Assembly: GCF_047718555.1 (NCBI RefSeq)
Contig: NZ_JBDNRK010000001.1
Span: forward strand, 120,559-184,558
Reading direction: 5' to 3'
Origin: Clostridium_I sp047718555
GTDB taxonomy: Bacteria > Bacillota > Clostridia > Clostridiales > Clostridiaceae
DNA length: 64,000 nt
A program made the translations under genes and the position numbers. Positions 1 through 10,708 of the stretch are shown one piece after another (the first letter of the stretch is position 1; each line of letters starts with the position of its first letter). The notes below the pieces were generated by a model, which ran no database searches, was not told the origin of the DNA, and worked only from the letters and a program-made list of their open reading frames with translations.

Positions 1-1
1 C

Positions 2-811
2 GATGAAAATATCGAAAATGTTACTCGTGAAAAACCAAAGCTAAGAAAATATATAGACAATTTAGAGTTGGAAAGACAAAAATTAAGAGAAGATATTCAG
101 CGTTTAAAGTTAGAAATTGACGGTATCTATAATCAAAATCAAGAAGCCATTTCACTAAAAGATTTAAACTCAAGACAAGCAAAAATTGTTGGTAGGGTTA
201 GTTTATGGTTGGAAAGTGTAGAAAATGAAGATGATTCTGCGGATAAAGAATATTTAATAAGAAAAATTGAAAATAGGTTGAAGGAAATAGATACACTTTT
301 GGACAAGGAATCATTGGAGGAGCGGAAACAATCTGCATTATCACGTATTTCTGTGGACATGAGCAAGTGGGCAAAAGAATTAAATTTAGAACATTGTAAG
401 AATCCATATCGGTTAGATATGAATAAAGTTACCGTAGTTGTAGATAAGGCTGAACGTCCAGTTCCTTTGAAACAATTAGGTAGTGGTTCCAATTGGGTTG
501 GAATTCATTTAATAACGTATTTTGCATTACATGAGTATTTTATTACGTTAAATAGACCTGTGCCTAATTTTATGTTTTTTGATCAACCATCCCAAGTGTA
601 TTTTCCATCAGAATTAGATGAAAAAAATACAGACTGGAACATGGTGAATGACTTGTATGACTTTATTAGTAAGAGAGTATCTGATTTAGGTGGAAAGCTT
701 CAAGTTATAATTGTTGATCATGCAGAATTAAAAAATGAAAATTTTCAAAAATCAATTATAGAAGATTGGTGGAATGAAGATAACTTAGTGCCGGAGCAAT
801 GGTATAAATAA
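2..811 (+). CDS. DUF3732-type SMC-like ATPase, 3' part only
   Basis: This is the C-terminal 269 residues of a larger protein; the frame is open from base 2, so the start lies outside the window. The first 110 or so residues are rich in Glu/Lys/Leu and look like the tail of an SMC-type coiled coil. The remainder carries the conserved end of DUF3732 proteins: a GSGSNWVG signature-like segment, then a hydrophobic stretch ending FMFFDQPSQ, which fits an ABC-ATPase Walker B/D-loop. DUF3732 proteins are the ATPase part of ABC-3C (three-component) conflict systems, whose other genes would lie upstream of this window. The neighbouring hsdR remnant fits a defence island. The role is inferred from family; the fold from visible motifs. 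Confidence 0.72.
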   Translation, partial: DENIENVTREKPKLRKYIDNLELERQKLREDIQRLKLEIDGIYNQNQEAISLKDLNSRQAKIVGRVSLWLESVENEDDSADKEYLIRKIENRLKEIDTLLDKESLEERKQSALSRISVDMSKWAKELNLEHCKNPYRLDMNKVTVVVDKAERPVPLKQLGSGSNWVGIHLITYFALHEYFITLNRPVPNFMFFDQPSQVYFPSELDEKNTDWNMVNDLYDFISKRVSDLGGKLQVIIVDHAELKNENFQKSIIEDWWNEDNLVPEQWYK

Positions 812-851
812 AGATAACAGTAAAGAATAACTAGTAATTGTGAATTTGATC

Positions 852-2003
852 TTTAAATGAAGGCTATGGTGCTAATTATAAGCACTCAGGTATTCTTGAA
901 AGTTTAAAAAAGGCATTAAAACAATATACAGATAGTGGCGAACAAAATACAGTATTGATACTTCGGCGGCAGTAGCTGTAATGCTTGAAAAACTTGAAAT
1001 ACTTCGAGATATTGTTTATGGACTGGATTATTCAGATTACATGGGTAAATCTCAAGCAGCAAGAATAAGAGCTATAACTAGTGGTATGAATTTAGTTCTG
1101 GGAATGGAAGAAAAAGAACAAAAGGAATTTAAGCAAATTGCTACAGAGCTTGCTAAAGCACATTCTTTAAGTGCAGCTAGTGATGAGGGAAAAAATGTTG
1201 CGCTAGAAGTTAGCTATTTCAAAGCAGTAAAGGCAAGTCTTGCAAAGCTTGATTCAAAGGGTGTAGTAAAAAAATCTAAAAAGGAAATTGAGGCTAGAGT
1301 AAATCAAATGCTGGAAATATCAATTATATTTGAAGATGTTATAGATGTATTTGATACTTTAGGAATTAGAAGACCAGAGGTTTCAATACTTTCAGAAGAA
1401 TTCTTGGAAGAAGTAAAAACCATGAAGCATAAAAATTTAGCAGTTGAAATGCTTAAAAAACTTCTTGAAGGAAATTTAAAGGTAATGGAAAAGAAGAACC
1501 TTGTAAAGTCTGAAAAGTTCTCTGAAAAACTTCAAAAAGCCCTAAATAAATATAAAAATCAAGCTATAACTAATGCAGAAGTTATAGAGGAACTTATAAG
1601 AATGGCAAATGAAATAAAGGATATGAAAGCTAAAGAAAGAGATTTAGGTCTTAATGATGATGAAATAGCCTTCTATGATGCCTTAACTGCAGAAGATATA
1701 ATTAAAGAATTTATGGATGATAAAACTCTAAAGAAAATAGCTCATGAATTAACAACAGCTATAAGAAATAACATTACTATAGATTGGAGTGTAAGAAAAA
1801 GCGCCCAAGCAGGTATGAGAAGGATAATAAAGAGGCTATTGAAAAAATATGATTATCCACCAGAACATGCAAAATATGCTTTGGAAGTAGTAATGAGTCA
1901 GGCTGAGCTTATGTGTGGGAATGCTGATGTCGATGAGATAATTTCGGATAGAGTGGCTGAAGAACCAGAAAAATATATAAGATTAAATATAGTTAGAAAA
2001 TAG
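852..2003 (+). pseudogene. hsdR: HsdR type I restriction subunit, C-terminal remnant with frameshift
   Basis: From about 852 the sequence reads NEGYGANYKHSG then KALKQYTDSGEQNTV. A one-base loss near 960 then shifts the frame to DTSAAVAVMLEKLEI, continuing for 340 residues to the stop at 2003. This is the alpha-helical C-terminal region of EcoR124-type HsdR (DUF3387-like), with GLDYSDYMGKS, IDWSVRKSAQAGMRRIIKRLLKKY and a YPPEHA segment near the end. The P-loop, helicase and nuclease domains are absent, so it cannot restrict DNA. No hsdS or hsdM lies beside it. It is probably what remained after deletion or replacement of a type I system next to the DUF3732 gene. The family is certain; whether the fragment is translated is unknown. 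Confidence 0.8.
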
Positions 2004-2072
2004 CTATAAATTGTTATGTATCTATATGCCAATAATAAAGAAGTTGGAAGATTAAAATAAGGTGGGGGTAAA

Positions 2073-5000
2073 GTGTTTCATAATTTAAACTTGCTTCAAA
2101 TAAATAAGCTTTTAGAAAATAAAATAGGAAACTGTGAATTAATAAGTGACATAAGTCTTACTAAAGGTGAACATGAAGAAATACTTGCCAAAGTTATAGA
2201 TATTTTAGAATATGCAAATAAGGGAGATAATTTAAAATTAGTAGTTGAGAATAGTCCATTAGTTTTTGCAAATGTATTGGTGTATATTGCTATGTATGAA
2301 TATGAAGGGAATTATTGGGACAAGGTTAAGGAAATCTTACAATTACCTGAATTGTCTCAACAAAGTAAGACTATATTGGCATGGAGTGTTCAAAAGGTAA
2401 TTAATAAATATAATTTGAAGGCGTTTAATGACGGTGGATATAAATATATTACACCTATTATATGTCATTCAGGAATACCAAACAAAAGTTTAGCAGGAAT
2501 ATTTGATATTATATTAAATAATTATGATAATACTACTGTAACAACTGAAGCCTTGATCGATAATATTAAATATTTTATTAGATATAAAGTAGATACAACA
2601 GTTTATAGATTTATAACATTTAATGAAGATAGGGCTATAACTTTCTTGCATAATTTAAAAGATTTAGTTACAGTTGTTGAAGATAATAGATTAACTTTAG
2701 ACGAAACATTAACTAAATATAATTATTTTGATGAAAGAATAATAACTCAGTATTATAAATGGAGGGATGAAAAGAAAATAGACAAACAAAAAAAACGAAA
2801 TAGTAATAGAATATTGTCGCCTAAAATCAGGTTTGATGGGATTTCATTAGGAGTATATTTATATTTACCAGTTCAGCATATTGATAAACACTATAATAAT
2901 TGTATTGAATGGAATATAAAGTATGACAATGGAGAGGTTATAAACATTACAGGATCATTATATTATCAAAATAGAGAGTGCATTTCAGAAGAGCAGAATA
3001 TAGCTTTAAAACCATCTAATACATATAAGATAAATTTGACTTATGATGGTGAGATTTTAGGTGAGTGGGTATATGATGGGGTAAATGAAGGACAACCTTA
3101 TATTATATTTGATGAATATGATAATGCTGTTAAGGGAAACAAGATATTAACTAAGAGTGTAACTTGTATTTTAAGAGAAGAGTATAGGGTTGTAGAAACT
3201 GATCTAGAAATAACTTACTGTAATTTACCTAATAAATATTGGTGTGATTTTAGATGTGTTAATATTATACTATTATGTAATTGTGATTTTATACGATTGT
3301 TGTCTTCAAAAGAAGAAATCATAATTGAATACAAAAAAGTTAATGCAATAGAGTTACAGGAGGGAAACTTGCTTTTTAATGAAAGCTATAGAAGAGATGA
3401 AATTCCTATGTATTCTAATATATTACCTAAGATATCACTAGAATATGAGAGTGATTTTTTTAAAAATATAATAATAGATACATATTCTTTAATTATAATA
3501 AACTTAAAAGAAAATATTAATGTAGTTAAAAGTATAAAATCATTAGATTATATAATAATCAAAGATAGAGTAACAATTGATTTAAATTATATAGAAATAT
3601 TTAATAACATGATTTATGGAGAATATGAGGTAAGAGTATTAGAAGGGAGGAATATAAAAAGAGTTTTCACATTAAGATATCTTCCAAAGATAAGCATAAG
3701 CGAAAATAATTTAGATAAATGGCCTAAGGATAAAAAAGGATATGTAAAGAACAGTTTTAAAATTAAATGTCCCGACAATGTGACATTTAACTTTACTGAT
3801 TGTATACAAGAAGAAGTATGGGATAGCAGCATAAAAAATATTTCAATAGAATCATTAACTTACTCTGAATATTTAATAGGTACTATTGATATTATGCAAT
3901 CTAGGAAAGTTATTACTTTTCCAGTGAAAAAGAAAATAAGAAATCTTCAATGGTCTTTAATAAAAGAAGGAGAGCAGAAGATACAATGGAAAAAGGATCC
4001 TAATATTTTATTTGTTAAAGAATTAACAAATATCAATTATAATATGGTACTAAAAATAAATGATGATATAAATGATGAATACACTATTAAACTTTATTTG
4101 TTAGATTATAAAGATATAGTGTATCAGGAAAGTACAATTAATTTGAGAAGAGATAAAATAAATGGAGTATCTTTGAATCGGTTCTTGGATAGTATTAAGT
4201 TAAATGATGCTAATAGGTATTTTATTAAAATGGAAGTTTACAATAAGTATAATTTTCTATTATGCAGTTTTATACCTTTGATAATAAAGGATAGAATAAC
4301 AGTAAAAAATATAAGGTATGTGAACAATGAATCTGGAATTGTATCAATTAGTTGGGAACAAGATGGAAATATAGATAAAGAAACTATGGAAATGAAATTG
4401 TATAATATATCAAAACCTTGGGAAAAAGCTATTAGTATACCTTTAACTAAGGGAAATTTTAGGATAGAAAATAATACTTACAATTTAATAATAAATAGCA
4501 ATGAGTTTTTAATACCAGATGATGGGGTTTATTTATTTGAAGTTGAGGATAATGCTAATAATGAAAATTTATTTTTTAAAGAAGATGAAACCTATAAGCC
4601 TATAAAAATTTTAGAGAACAGTGTATATAAGTACAAAAATAATTTTAAAAATATTATAAATAGTTTTGAAATTAATAATTTAAGTGATGGGATTTTCTAT
4701 TTTGCATATTGCTTTGATACTAAATATGTGAAAGAGGTATTTTATAAAATTAGAACTTTGAAGATTACAGAGGATTATAATATCGATATACTTAAATCCA
4801 TATACACTATTTATAAAAATAGAAATTATTTTATTAAAAATTGTGAAGAAAAAGATAGGAAAGTAGCACAATATACAATAGCTTTACTTATGGTGAAATT
4901 TTGTAATAAATACAATATATTTAAGGTAATAGAAGATTTAATAGATATTGATGAATATTGCGTAAAGAGATTTTTAGATTATATAAATAAACATATTTTT

Positions 5001-5798
5001 AAAGTTAATAAAGAATATATAGTACCAGCAGAGAAAAGAACTATATTATGGAATTTAGATAGAGAAAGAAGTTTTATGATAGAAATTAGGAGTGGAAGAG
5101 TCTCTAAAAATATATTAACTAACAATATTATTGACTGGGTTAGTATTCATAATGATAAGGAGATACTTATACTAGGAGAACAATGTAAAACATGTAAACT
5201 ATTAAACAATAGAGGATGTCTAAATAAATACCTCAAAGGTAAATGCCAAGGAAGAACATTAAATATGTCACCAAAGTTAATAGGATCTAAAAATGAATAT
5301 GAAAAATTATTTAACAGCATAGATATGTCAGATAAAAGGAAGCTAAATAAATTAGATTCTATTAATTTACTGGATTACTTTGAGGATGATGGAATAAAAT
5401 TATTTAATAAAAGTTATGTTGAACTTCTTTATAATTGGAGTAATAAAAATGGTATGGAGGTTAGAAATAAAATACATGAGGATATAAAAGAATACATGAA
5501 TATTTTAAACACTTTTATAAAAAAAGAAATTACGAATACAAATTTTCAAAAATTATACTATGCATTTTTAAAAAGAAGAGATAATAACGAAAAAAGTTTC
5601 AATACATTAGCCTATTATTTAGGTGTAGTTGTATTAATAATGTCATTGGATAGTTTTGATAAGTTACAAAATAAAATTAGTAAAAATGAGAAAGTAGCTA
5701 TTACTAAGTTATATAATAAATTTAGAGAAAATTTGAAAGATTTATTTATTAGAGATTTAGTTTTAGTGGAATTATATGTTACAGGATTGGGGGAATAA
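2073..5798 (+). CDS. Large protein of unknown family, partner of the DUF1998 helicase
   Basis: I do not recognise this 1241-residue protein. It starts at GTG behind a GGTGGGGG ribosome-binding site and ends 2 bp before the helicase gene, so the two are almost certainly co-transcribed. The first 230 or so residues look alpha-helical and contain a CHSGIPNKSL segment near residue 130. Roughly residues 250 to 830 are rich in alternating polar/hydrophobic strands and WxxxY/NG turns, suggesting repeated beta-sandwich domains. A cysteine cluster at C1038, C1041, C1049 and C1058 (C-x2-C-x7-C-x8-C) could bind zinc or an Fe-S cluster. No signal peptide or membrane segment is seen. By position and size it resembles DruH, which precedes the DruE helicase in type III Druantia; this is inference from layout, not sequence proof. 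Confidence 0.6.
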   Translation: MFHNLNLLQINKLLENKIGNCELISDISLTKGEHEEILAKVIDILEYANKGDNLKLVVENSPLVFANVLVYIAMYEYEGNYWDKVKEILQLPELSQQSKTILAWSVQKVINKYNLKAFNDGGYKYITPIICHSGIPNKSLAGIFDIILNNYDNTTVTTEALIDNIKYFIRYKVDTTVYRFITFNEDRAITFLHNLKDLVTVVEDNRLTLDETLTKYNYFDERIITQYYKWRDEKKIDKQKKRNSNRILSPKIRFDGISLGVYLYLPVQHIDKHYNNCIEWNIKYDNGEVINITGSLYYQNRECISEEQNIALKPSNTYKINLTYDGEILGEWVYDGVNEGQPYIIFDEYDNAVKGNKILTKSVTCILREEYRVVETDLEITYCNLPNKYWCDFRCVNIILLCNCDFIRLLSSKEEIIIEYKKVNAIELQEGNLLFNESYRRDEIPMYSNILPKISLEYESDFFKNIIIDTYSLIIINLKENINVVKSIKSLDYIIIKDRVTIDLNYIEIFNNMIYGEYEVRVLEGRNIKRVFTLRYLPKISISENNLDKWPKDKKGYVKNSFKIKCPDNVTFNFTDCIQEEVWDSSIKNISIESLTYSEYLIGTIDIMQSRKVITFPVKKKIRNLQWSLIKEGEQKIQWKKDPNILFVKELTNINYNMVLKINDDINDEYTIKLYLLDYKDIVYQESTINLRRDKINGVSLNRFLDSIKLNDANRYFIKMEVYNKYNFLLCSFIPLIIKDRITVKNIRYVNNESGIVSISWEQDGNIDKETMEMKLYNISKPWEKAISIPLTKGNFRIENNTYNLIINSNEFLIPDDGVYLFEVEDNANNENLFFKEDETYKPIKILENSVYKYKNNFKNIINSFEINNLSDGIFYFAYCFDTKYVKEVFYKIRTLKITEDYNIDILKSIYTIYKNRNYFIKNCEEKDRKVAQYTIALLMVKFCNKYNIFKVIEDLIDIDEYCVKRFLDYINKHIFKVNKEYIVPAEKRTILWNLDRERSFMIEIRSGRVSKNILTNNIIDWVSIHNDKEILILGEQCKTCKLLNNRGCLNKYLKGKCQGRTLNMSPKLIGSKNEYEKLFNSIDMSDKRKLNKLDSINLLDYFEDDGIKLFNKSYVELLYNWSNKNGMEVRNKIHEDIKEYMNILNTFIKKEITNTNFQKLYYAFLKRRDNNEKSFNTLAYYLGVVVLIMSLDSFDKLQNKISKNEKVAITKLYNKFRENLKDLFIRDLVLVELYVTGLGE

Positions 5799-5800
5799 GA

Positions 5801-8800
5801 ATGTCAATGAATCCAGTTAAGACGACAAAGTATATAAATAGCAAATATACGGAATATTTAAAGTCTATATTAACGGTAAAGGATAATGTTATTAGAGAAA
5901 AAGCAATTAGTAAAATAAAAAAGGAAAATAAATTTATTAAAGGTCCTTTCATTGAAATAACACCACCATTTCAAACGGGAAAATCTATTAAAGAATTAAT
6001 AGATGAGGGGATTTTAAGTATTGAATTTAAAGAGATTAATAAATCTTTAGATAATGATAGAAGTTTGTATAAACATCAAGAGGTTGCTATAAGAAAAATT
6101 GTAAATGATAGTAAGAATTTAATTGTAGCTACAGGAACTGGTAGTGGAAAAACAGAGTGCTTTTTAATACCTATAGTTAATTATTTGATGAAGCAAAAAG
6201 AGAATGGAACATTAAATTCAGGAGTAAGAGCATTACTTTTATACCCAATGAATGCTTTAGCAAATGATCAAGTTAAAAGATTAAGAAGTTTGCTTAAGGA
6301 TTATCCAGACATAACTTTTGGAAGGTACACTGGAGAGACCAGTGAGAGTACAGCAAAAGCTCTTCAAGATTATAGAGCACAAAATAATGGCGAAGATCCA
6401 ATATCAAATGAATTAATTTCAAGGGAACAAATGAGAAAAAATCCACCACATTTTTTATTAACCAATTATGCAATGCTAGAGTATTTACTTTTAAGGCCGA
6501 AAGACAATGATTTTTTTGATGGAGAATACAGTGATGAGTGGAAATTCATAGTTTTAGATGAAGCACATAGCTATAAGGGGGCTAACGGAGCTGAAGTTTC
6601 TCTGTTATTAAAAAGATTTAAGGAGAGAATTAATGGAAGCGAAGAAGGTAAAATTCAATGTATTGCAACTAGTGCTACATTAGGAGGTGGGAAGGAAGAC
6701 TATCCCAAGGTAGCTCAATTTGCATCAGACCTATTTAGTGAAAAGTTTTATCCAGAGGATATAGTAGAATCATCAAGAGTAAATATAGCGTCAAGAGTAA
6801 ATCCTTCTGTGTATAGGAACCATAATTTTTATAATAATCTAAAGGATGATTATTATTTATTTATGGAAGGAAAGAAAACACTTGGTGAGTTAAAAAATGA
6901 ATATAAAATAAACTATGATACTGATGATATTTATAGGGTGCTATATGAAATACTAAAAGATGATGAAAATTTATTAATATTACAGAAAGAACTAGGACAG
7001 GGGACAGAATCGATAGATAAAGTTGTTGATATAGTATTTAAAAAAGATACAGTAGATTATAAGAAGAAAGAGGATGCATTAATTAGCTTAGTGGATATAT
7101 CTTCAAAAGCAAAAAAGGATGAAAATTCTAAAGCACTACTACCTGCTAGATATCATTTATTTGTGAGAGCTTTAGAAGGAATGTATGCTTCATTTTATCC
7201 AAATAAAGAAGTATATTTGGAAAGAAGAGAAAAAATTAAAGTTGCAAATAATTCAGAAGTTACAGTGTTTGAATTAGCTAACTGTCAAAAATGTGGACAA
7301 GAATATATAGTAGGAACTATAGATAAGTTAGGCTATCTAAAACATTATACAACCGACTTTGAAGATAGTAGTAAAACAATTGTTTATTTTATGATAGATA
7401 ATAGTCAGGAAGATATTGATTCCATAGATGAAGATGAAGGAATAATATTCGATGCTGATAATTCTAAAGCAGAAGATTGGATTTTATGTTCTGTATGTGG
7501 AAAATTAGAGAAGGCGGGAAAAGATTCAGGATTTAGCTGCTGCAATGTAAATGATAATAAAAAATATATAAAGGTTAAGAGAATTTTAAAAAAATCACAT
7601 TCGTTAAATTCCTGTATGGCATGTGGTGGAGTATCACCTAATATAGTAAAAAGGTTCTTAACATCATATGATCCAGCAACGAATGTCTTAGCTAGAAGTT
7701 TATATGAGATGGTGCCATCATCGACAATGCAAACCAAAATTGAATTTGTTGATGATAGTAGTGAAAATGTTGAAGATGACTGGTTTATAGATGAAGATTC
7801 ATTTGACGAGGTGTCTAGTACTTTAGCAAGTAATAGGTGTAAAGAAGAGAAGAAATTATTAGTTTTTTCAGATAACAGGCAAGAAGCAGCGTTTTTCGGG
7901 GCATATATGGATAATAGATATAATCAGTTGCTTTGGAGAAAGATTTTATTAAGGTCGTTAGAAGAATTAAAGTTAATTTGTGATGATGATATTAGAGTTG
8001 ATGGGTTAGCTACAAGAATGGTTAAGTTAGCTGTAGATGCTGGAGTATTCGATGAAACTTTCTCATTAGAAGACAAAAAAAGAATTGCTTACGGATGTAT
8101 AATTAAAGAATTGATTGCTATAGAAAGAAATACAGGTCTTGAAGGATTAGGGCTTATAAAAATAGCTCCTGTTAAAATAGGTTTGAATAAATCTAAAGAA
8201 TATAAGCCGTTAAATATAAATGCTGAAGAACTAGAAACATTGATAAATATAATTTTAGATTCATTTAGATTTTCTAGTTGTATATCTTATCCAAGTAGTA
8301 TATCTCCATTAGATGAAATTTTTGCACCAAGGAATAGAAATGTATATTTTAGAACAGAAGGAGCTGAAAATGGAAAGAATGTTTCTATTTTAGGTGCATT
8401 ACCAAGTGAGAATACTGAAAATAAAAGAAGTAATTTTATTAAAAAAGTTTTAATTAAAAATGGTGTATCTCAAGAAGAGGCTAGGAATCAATCAAAAGAA
8501 ATATTAAAAAATATATTAAACTTATTTGAAAAACATCTAATAAGTAGATTATATGTAGAAATAGCTAATATAGATAAATTTGGGATTGTAAAAAGATTGA
8601 ATTATAAAATGTGGAATATATCTCTTGCATCTTCTGAAGATAATCTATATATATGCAATAAGTGTGGTAAAGTAACTTCAAATAATATAAAAAATATATG
8701 CCCAGAATTTAGATGTGATGGTGAATTGATAGAATTAAACAATAGACAAACATCTAAATATGATTATTATAGAGATCTATATTCAGATAAAAGAATAATT

Positions 8801-10645
8801 CCTATGGTTGCTAAAGAGCATACAGCACAACTAACAAGTACAGCTGCAAGCGAACTACAAAAAAAATTTGAAAGTGGAAAAGTTAATGTGTTAAGCTGCT
8901 CAACAACTTTTGAAATGGGAGTTGATGTAGGACAGTTAGAAGCAATATTTATGAGAAATGTTCCACCAGAAACAGCCAATTACATTCAACGTGCGGGTAG
9001 AGCAGGAAGACGGGGTGCATCTACAGCATTTGTATTAACCTTTGCTAGGAGGAGGAGTCATGATTTGAATTATTATAATAATCCCACCAAAATTATACAT
9101 GGCTCCATTCAAGCACCATATATTGAAATAAAAAATGAAAAGATAATAAAAAGACATATTAATTCAGTTATATTTGCATATTTCTTTAGATGTAATCCAG
9201 AGCTGTTTAGAAATACTGAGGATTTCTTTATATTAAGTGAAGATATGTATGCTACTAAAAAAGTTAAAGAATTATTAGAAAGTCACCCTAAAGATTTAAT
9301 TAGTTCTCTTAAGAAAATTGTACCAAATTCTTTGCATAAAAAACTTGGACTAGATGATTGGAGTTTTATTGATGAGTTGTGTGGTGAGGATGGTAGTTTT
9401 ACAAAAATTGAAATTGAATATAGAAATAATTTAAAAGAGTTAGACACAATAAAGCAAGAAAAATTTGAAAAAGGTCAGAATACAGATTACATAAACAGAA
9501 TAATGAACACATATAAGAAAAAATCAAATATTAATTATTTATCAGATAGAAATATATTACCAAAGTACGGATTTCCAGTAGATGTTGTAAGCCTGGATAT
9601 TTTAAATGATAGTGCTGATGCAAAAAATGTCGATTTATCAAGAGATTTAAAAGTTGCAATTACTGAGTTCGCACCAGGAAGCTCTTTGGTGGCTAATGGT
9701 AAGTTATGGACATCATATTCTATAAATATAGCTACTAATAAAGGGTGGCCAACTTATGAGTATGCCATATGCACTAAATGCAAAAAAATTTATACGGTAC
9801 AAAGTGATTTAGGTAATACTGAAAGATATATTAATTCTATTTGTGAGTGTGGAAATGAACTACAAAGAAGATTTTTTATAAAACCACAATTTGGTTTTTC
9901 AACATGTCTAGAGGCACCAAAGACGCCAGGAGAAAATAGACCAAGTAAATTTTATGCAACAAATATAACCTTTGATGATTTTGAAAAGTTAGATAAATAT
10001 CAGGAAAGAGAAGTTATAACAGATACTATAGACTTAAATGAATATAAGGTTTTATATAGATATTCACCTATGGGAAGATTTGTTTTAGTAAATAAGGGAA
10101 TAGGAAATTTAGGATTTAGAGTATGTAAGTTATGTGGATATGCAACAGCAGAACCTCAAGATAAAAAAACTAAGTTTACGCATAAAAATAAATTTGGTTC
10201 AACCTGTGCAAGTACAAATTTTTATATGACTGATCTGGGTCATGAATTTACAACTGATGTTTTGCAAATAACCTTACCACCAATAGGAGAGTTAAGTGAA
10301 AATTTATGGATAACTTTACTATATTCAATAATAGAGGGAGCATGTGAGACTTTTGATATAGTAAGAAGTGATATAAATGGATGTTTATATTATAATAACA
10401 ATAATTACATGTACCCTTCAATAATATTATTTGATGAAGTTGCTGGAGGAGCAGGTCACGTAAAGAAAATATCAACTAATATTAAGGAAGTATTGAAAAG
10501 TGCTTATGATAAAGTTAGTAATTGTGAATGTGGAGAAGAAACAAGTTGTTATGGATGTCTTAGAAATTATAACAATCAGCTTTTTCATGAGAAGATACAG
10601 AGAGGATTAGCAAAAGAGTATTTAGGCACTTTATTGAATAGATAG
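5801..10645 (+). CDS. DEAH-box helicase with DUF1998-like C-terminal region
   Basis: A 1614-residue superfamily 2 helicase. Walker A ATGTGSGKTE lies near residues 110-119, the DEAH box LDEAHSYKG near 251, motif III ATSATLGGG near 290, and motifs V/VI (TTFEMGVDVG then QRAGRAGRRG) near 1030-1075. Unlike an ordinary helicase, RecA1 and RecA2 are separated by about 700 residues. That insert and the C-terminal third carry several paired-cysteine knuckles (CQKCG, CSVCG, CMACG, CNKCG, CTKC, CKLCG). The end has CECGEETSCYGCLRNYNN, the cysteine-rich motif of DUF1998/MrfA-like regions. Related proteins are DruE of Druantia and DUF1998 helicases of other phage-defence systems; MrfA-type repair helicases share the ending but are much smaller. 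Family is secure, defence role is inferred from the partner gene and the surrounding restriction remnants. Confidence 0.85.
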   Translation: MSMNPVKTTKYINSKYTEYLKSILTVKDNVIREKAISKIKKENKFIKGPFIEITPPFQTGKSIKELIDEGILSIEFKEINKSLDNDRSLYKHQEVAIRKIVNDSKNLIVATGTGSGKTECFLIPIVNYLMKQKENGTLNSGVRALLLYPMNALANDQVKRLRSLLKDYPDITFGRYTGETSESTAKALQDYRAQNNGEDPISNELISREQMRKNPPHFLLTNYAMLEYLLLRPKDNDFFDGEYSDEWKFIVLDEAHSYKGANGAEVSLLLKRFKERINGSEEGKIQCIATSATLGGGKEDYPKVAQFASDLFSEKFYPEDIVESSRVNIASRVNPSVYRNHNFYNNLKDDYYLFMEGKKTLGELKNEYKINYDTDDIYRVLYEILKDDENLLILQKELGQGTESIDKVVDIVFKKDTVDYKKKEDALISLVDISSKAKKDENSKALLPARYHLFVRALEGMYASFYPNKEVYLERREKIKVANNSEVTVFELANCQKCGQEYIVGTIDKLGYLKHYTTDFEDSSKTIVYFMIDNSQEDIDSIDEDEGIIFDADNSKAEDWILCSVCGKLEKAGKDSGFSCCNVNDNKKYIKVKRILKKSHSLNSCMACGGVSPNIVKRFLTSYDPATNVLARSLYEMVPSSTMQTKIEFVDDSSENVEDDWFIDEDSFDEVSSTLASNRCKEEKKLLVFSDNRQEAAFFGAYMDNRYNQLLWRKILLRSLEELKLICDDDIRVDGLATRMVKLAVDAGVFDETFSLEDKKRIAYGCIIKELIAIERNTGLEGLGLIKIAPVKIGLNKSKEYKPLNINAEELETLINIILDSFRFSSCISYPSSISPLDEIFAPRNRNVYFRTEGAENGKNVSILGALPSENTENKRSNFIKKVLIKNGVSQEEARNQSKEILKNILNLFEKHLISRLYVEIANIDKFGIVKRLNYKMWNISLASSEDNLYICNKCGKVTSNNIKNICPEFRCDGELIELNNRQTSKYDYYRDLYSDKRIIPMVAKEHTAQLTSTAASELQKKFESGKVNVLSCSTTFEMGVDVGQLEAIFMRNVPPETANYIQRAGRAGRRGASTAFVLTFARRRSHDLNYYNNPTKIIHGSIQAPYIEIKNEKIIKRHINSVIFAYFFRCNPELFRNTEDFFILSEDMYATKKVKELLESHPKDLISSLKKIVPNSLHKKLGLDDWSFIDELCGEDGSFTKIEIEYRNNLKELDTIKQEKFEKGQNTDYINRIMNTYKKKSNINYLSDRNILPKYGFPVDVVSLDILNDSADAKNVDLSRDLKVAITEFAPGSSLVANGKLWTSYSINIATNKGWPTYEYAICTKCKKIYTVQSDLGNTERYINSICECGNELQRRFFIKPQFGFSTCLEAPKTPGENRPSKFYATNITFDDFEKLDKYQEREVITDTIDLNEYKVLYRYSPMGRFVLVNKGIGNLGFRVCKLCGYATAEPQDKKTKFTHKNKFGSTCASTNFYMTDLGHEFTTDVLQITLPPIGELSENLWITLLYSIIEGACETFDIVRSDINGCLYYNNNNYMYPSIILFDEVAGGAGHVKKISTNIKEVLKSAYDKVSNCECGEETSCYGCLRNYNNQLFHEKIQRGLAKEYLGTLLNR

Positions 10646-10676
10646 TATAAAGGAAGCTGAAATAACCGTCCTTTTT

Positions 10677-10708
10677 AATCCAAGGTTAATTACCTTGGAT
10701 GTTTTTTA
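10677..10708 (+). terminator. Rho-independent terminator after the helicase gene
   Basis: Perfect 9-bp stem ATCCAAGGT / ACCTTGGAT with a 5-base loop followed by GTTTTTTA, 32 bp downstream of the helicase stop. It closes the two-gene unit, supporting it as one transcript. Confidence 0.85.
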
